Of a stretch of DNA of 12,568 bases, positions 12,400 to 12,568 are shown in pieces. Each line of letters begins with the position of its first letter. The first letter of the stretch is position 1. Source of the DNA: Kordia sp964351775 (GTDB taxonomy: Bacteria > Bacteroidota > Bacteroidia > Flavobacteriales > Flavobacteriaceae); NCBI GenBank assembly GCA_964351775.1, contig CAYGPQ010000111.1, positions 1 through 12,568 of the forward strand, written 5' to 3'. The position numbers and the translations under genes are program-made. The notes beneath the pieces are model-generated. The model was not told where the DNA came from. It searched no databases and saw nothing but the letters and a program-made list of their open reading frames with translations.

Positions 12400-12490
12400 T
12401 GTTATACTAGTAATTTCTTTGTATTTCTAAAATTCAAATTTGAGTTAAATTTCAATTTAAAAGATACCAGCGAGTACTTTCTAAATAATT

Positions 12491-12514
12491 TTCAATTTCA
12501 GCTTCAATTTCAGC
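12491..12514. repeat. Tandem 12-bp repeat, two copies
   Basis: TTCAATTTCAGC occurs twice in a row (12491-12502 and 12503-12514), and TTCGC follows. It lies 92 bases after the last gene. It looks like a slippage duplication inside the possible leftward gene remnant. Confidence 0.7.
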
Positions 12515-12521
12515 TTCGCTA

Positions 12522-12542
12522 AATAGGTCTACAAGACCTATT
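12522..12542. terminator. Hairpin downstream of the peptidase gene
   Basis: AATAGGTCT (12522-12530) pairs perfectly with AGACCTATT (12534-12542) around the loop ACA, and CTTTAC follows. This compact stable hairpin is 122 bases after the stop at 12399, so it could end the operon transcript. The T tract is short, so a purely intrinsic terminator is uncertain. It may also be part of a recombination or repeat element that continues beyond the window. Confidence 0.4.
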
Positions 12543-12568
12543 CTTTACGCTCGTCCCCAACGTTAAAT

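Larger units (their letters stand above)
12452..12544 (-). pseudogene. Possible 3' remnant of a leftward gene
   Basis: On the minus strand, 30 codons end at TGA (12454 to 12452) and read RIGLVDLFSEAEIEAEIENY, then LESTRWYLLN. The codons look protein-like (alternating charge, plausible helix). A stop (TAA, 12547 to 12545) lies just upstream and no start codon is present, so this is at best a broken 3' end. The EAEIEAEIE part is produced by a tandem 12-base repeat at 12491-12514. It could also be chance. Confidence 0.25.

Noticed and set aside
12540..12568. Integron attC site at the right end (GTTAAAT resembles GTTRRRY)
   Set aside because: A seven-base match alone is weak, the partner half is not a good match and the window ends here.

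Overview
The window looks like chromosomal DNA of a Bacteroidota bacterium, most likely a marine Flavobacteriia-type genome. It is AT-rich, most genes have no clear Shine-Dalgarno site, and one promoter fits the Bacteroidota TTTG / TAnnTTTG pattern. The protein families (M15_3-like peptidase, TIGR02594-like fragment, small PG_binding_1 proteins) also suit that phylum. The genus cannot be fixed from this sequence.

Layout. (1) Bases 1-1180: one leftward gene for a CHAT-domain caspase-like protease. It is bracketed by 9-bp inverted repeats and has a perfect 26-bp palindrome in its leader. (2) 1181-1773: intergenic DNA with a candidate leftward promoter and a 17-bp operator-like palindrome. (3) 1774-2925: a 53-residue membrane miniprotein and a 299-residue protein with an acidic head, beta-rich core and arginine-rich tail, closed by a strong hairpin. 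(4) 3020-12399: an almost gapless rightward operon of about 20 genes joined by ATGA-type overlaps. (5) 12400-12568: the end of the operon, with a hairpin and a possible leftward gene remnant.

Most operon genes encode small proteins with one membrane segment. The left half (3020-5361) is mainly C-terminally anchored with basic soluble parts. The right half (8275-12399) is mainly N-terminally anchored and carries peptidoglycan-type domains: two PG_binding_1-like domains and an M15-type peptidase. Two paralogues with an annexin-repeat-like motif sit among them. The middle holds a soluble HExxH metallopeptidase, a beta-propeller protein, a truncated TIGR02594-like fragment and an amidase fold that has lost zinc ligands.

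The most striking observation is that the 503-residue propeller protein (6109-7620) appears to have the same beta module as the 299-residue protein, with a seven-bladed propeller inserted in it. My favoured inference is a structural and lysis gene set of a non-tailed, membrane-containing virus or virus-derived particle integrated in the genome: an abundant charged shell protein, a propeller-bearing variant as a possible spike, many membrane miniproteins and wall-cutting or wall-binding factors. No packaging ATPase, replication gene, integrase or recognised capsid is in the window. A cell-envelope apparatus of unknown role, or a degraded element, therefore remains possible. Two genes look damaged (47-residue fragment at 7617; in-frame stop at 11582), which suggests partial decay.
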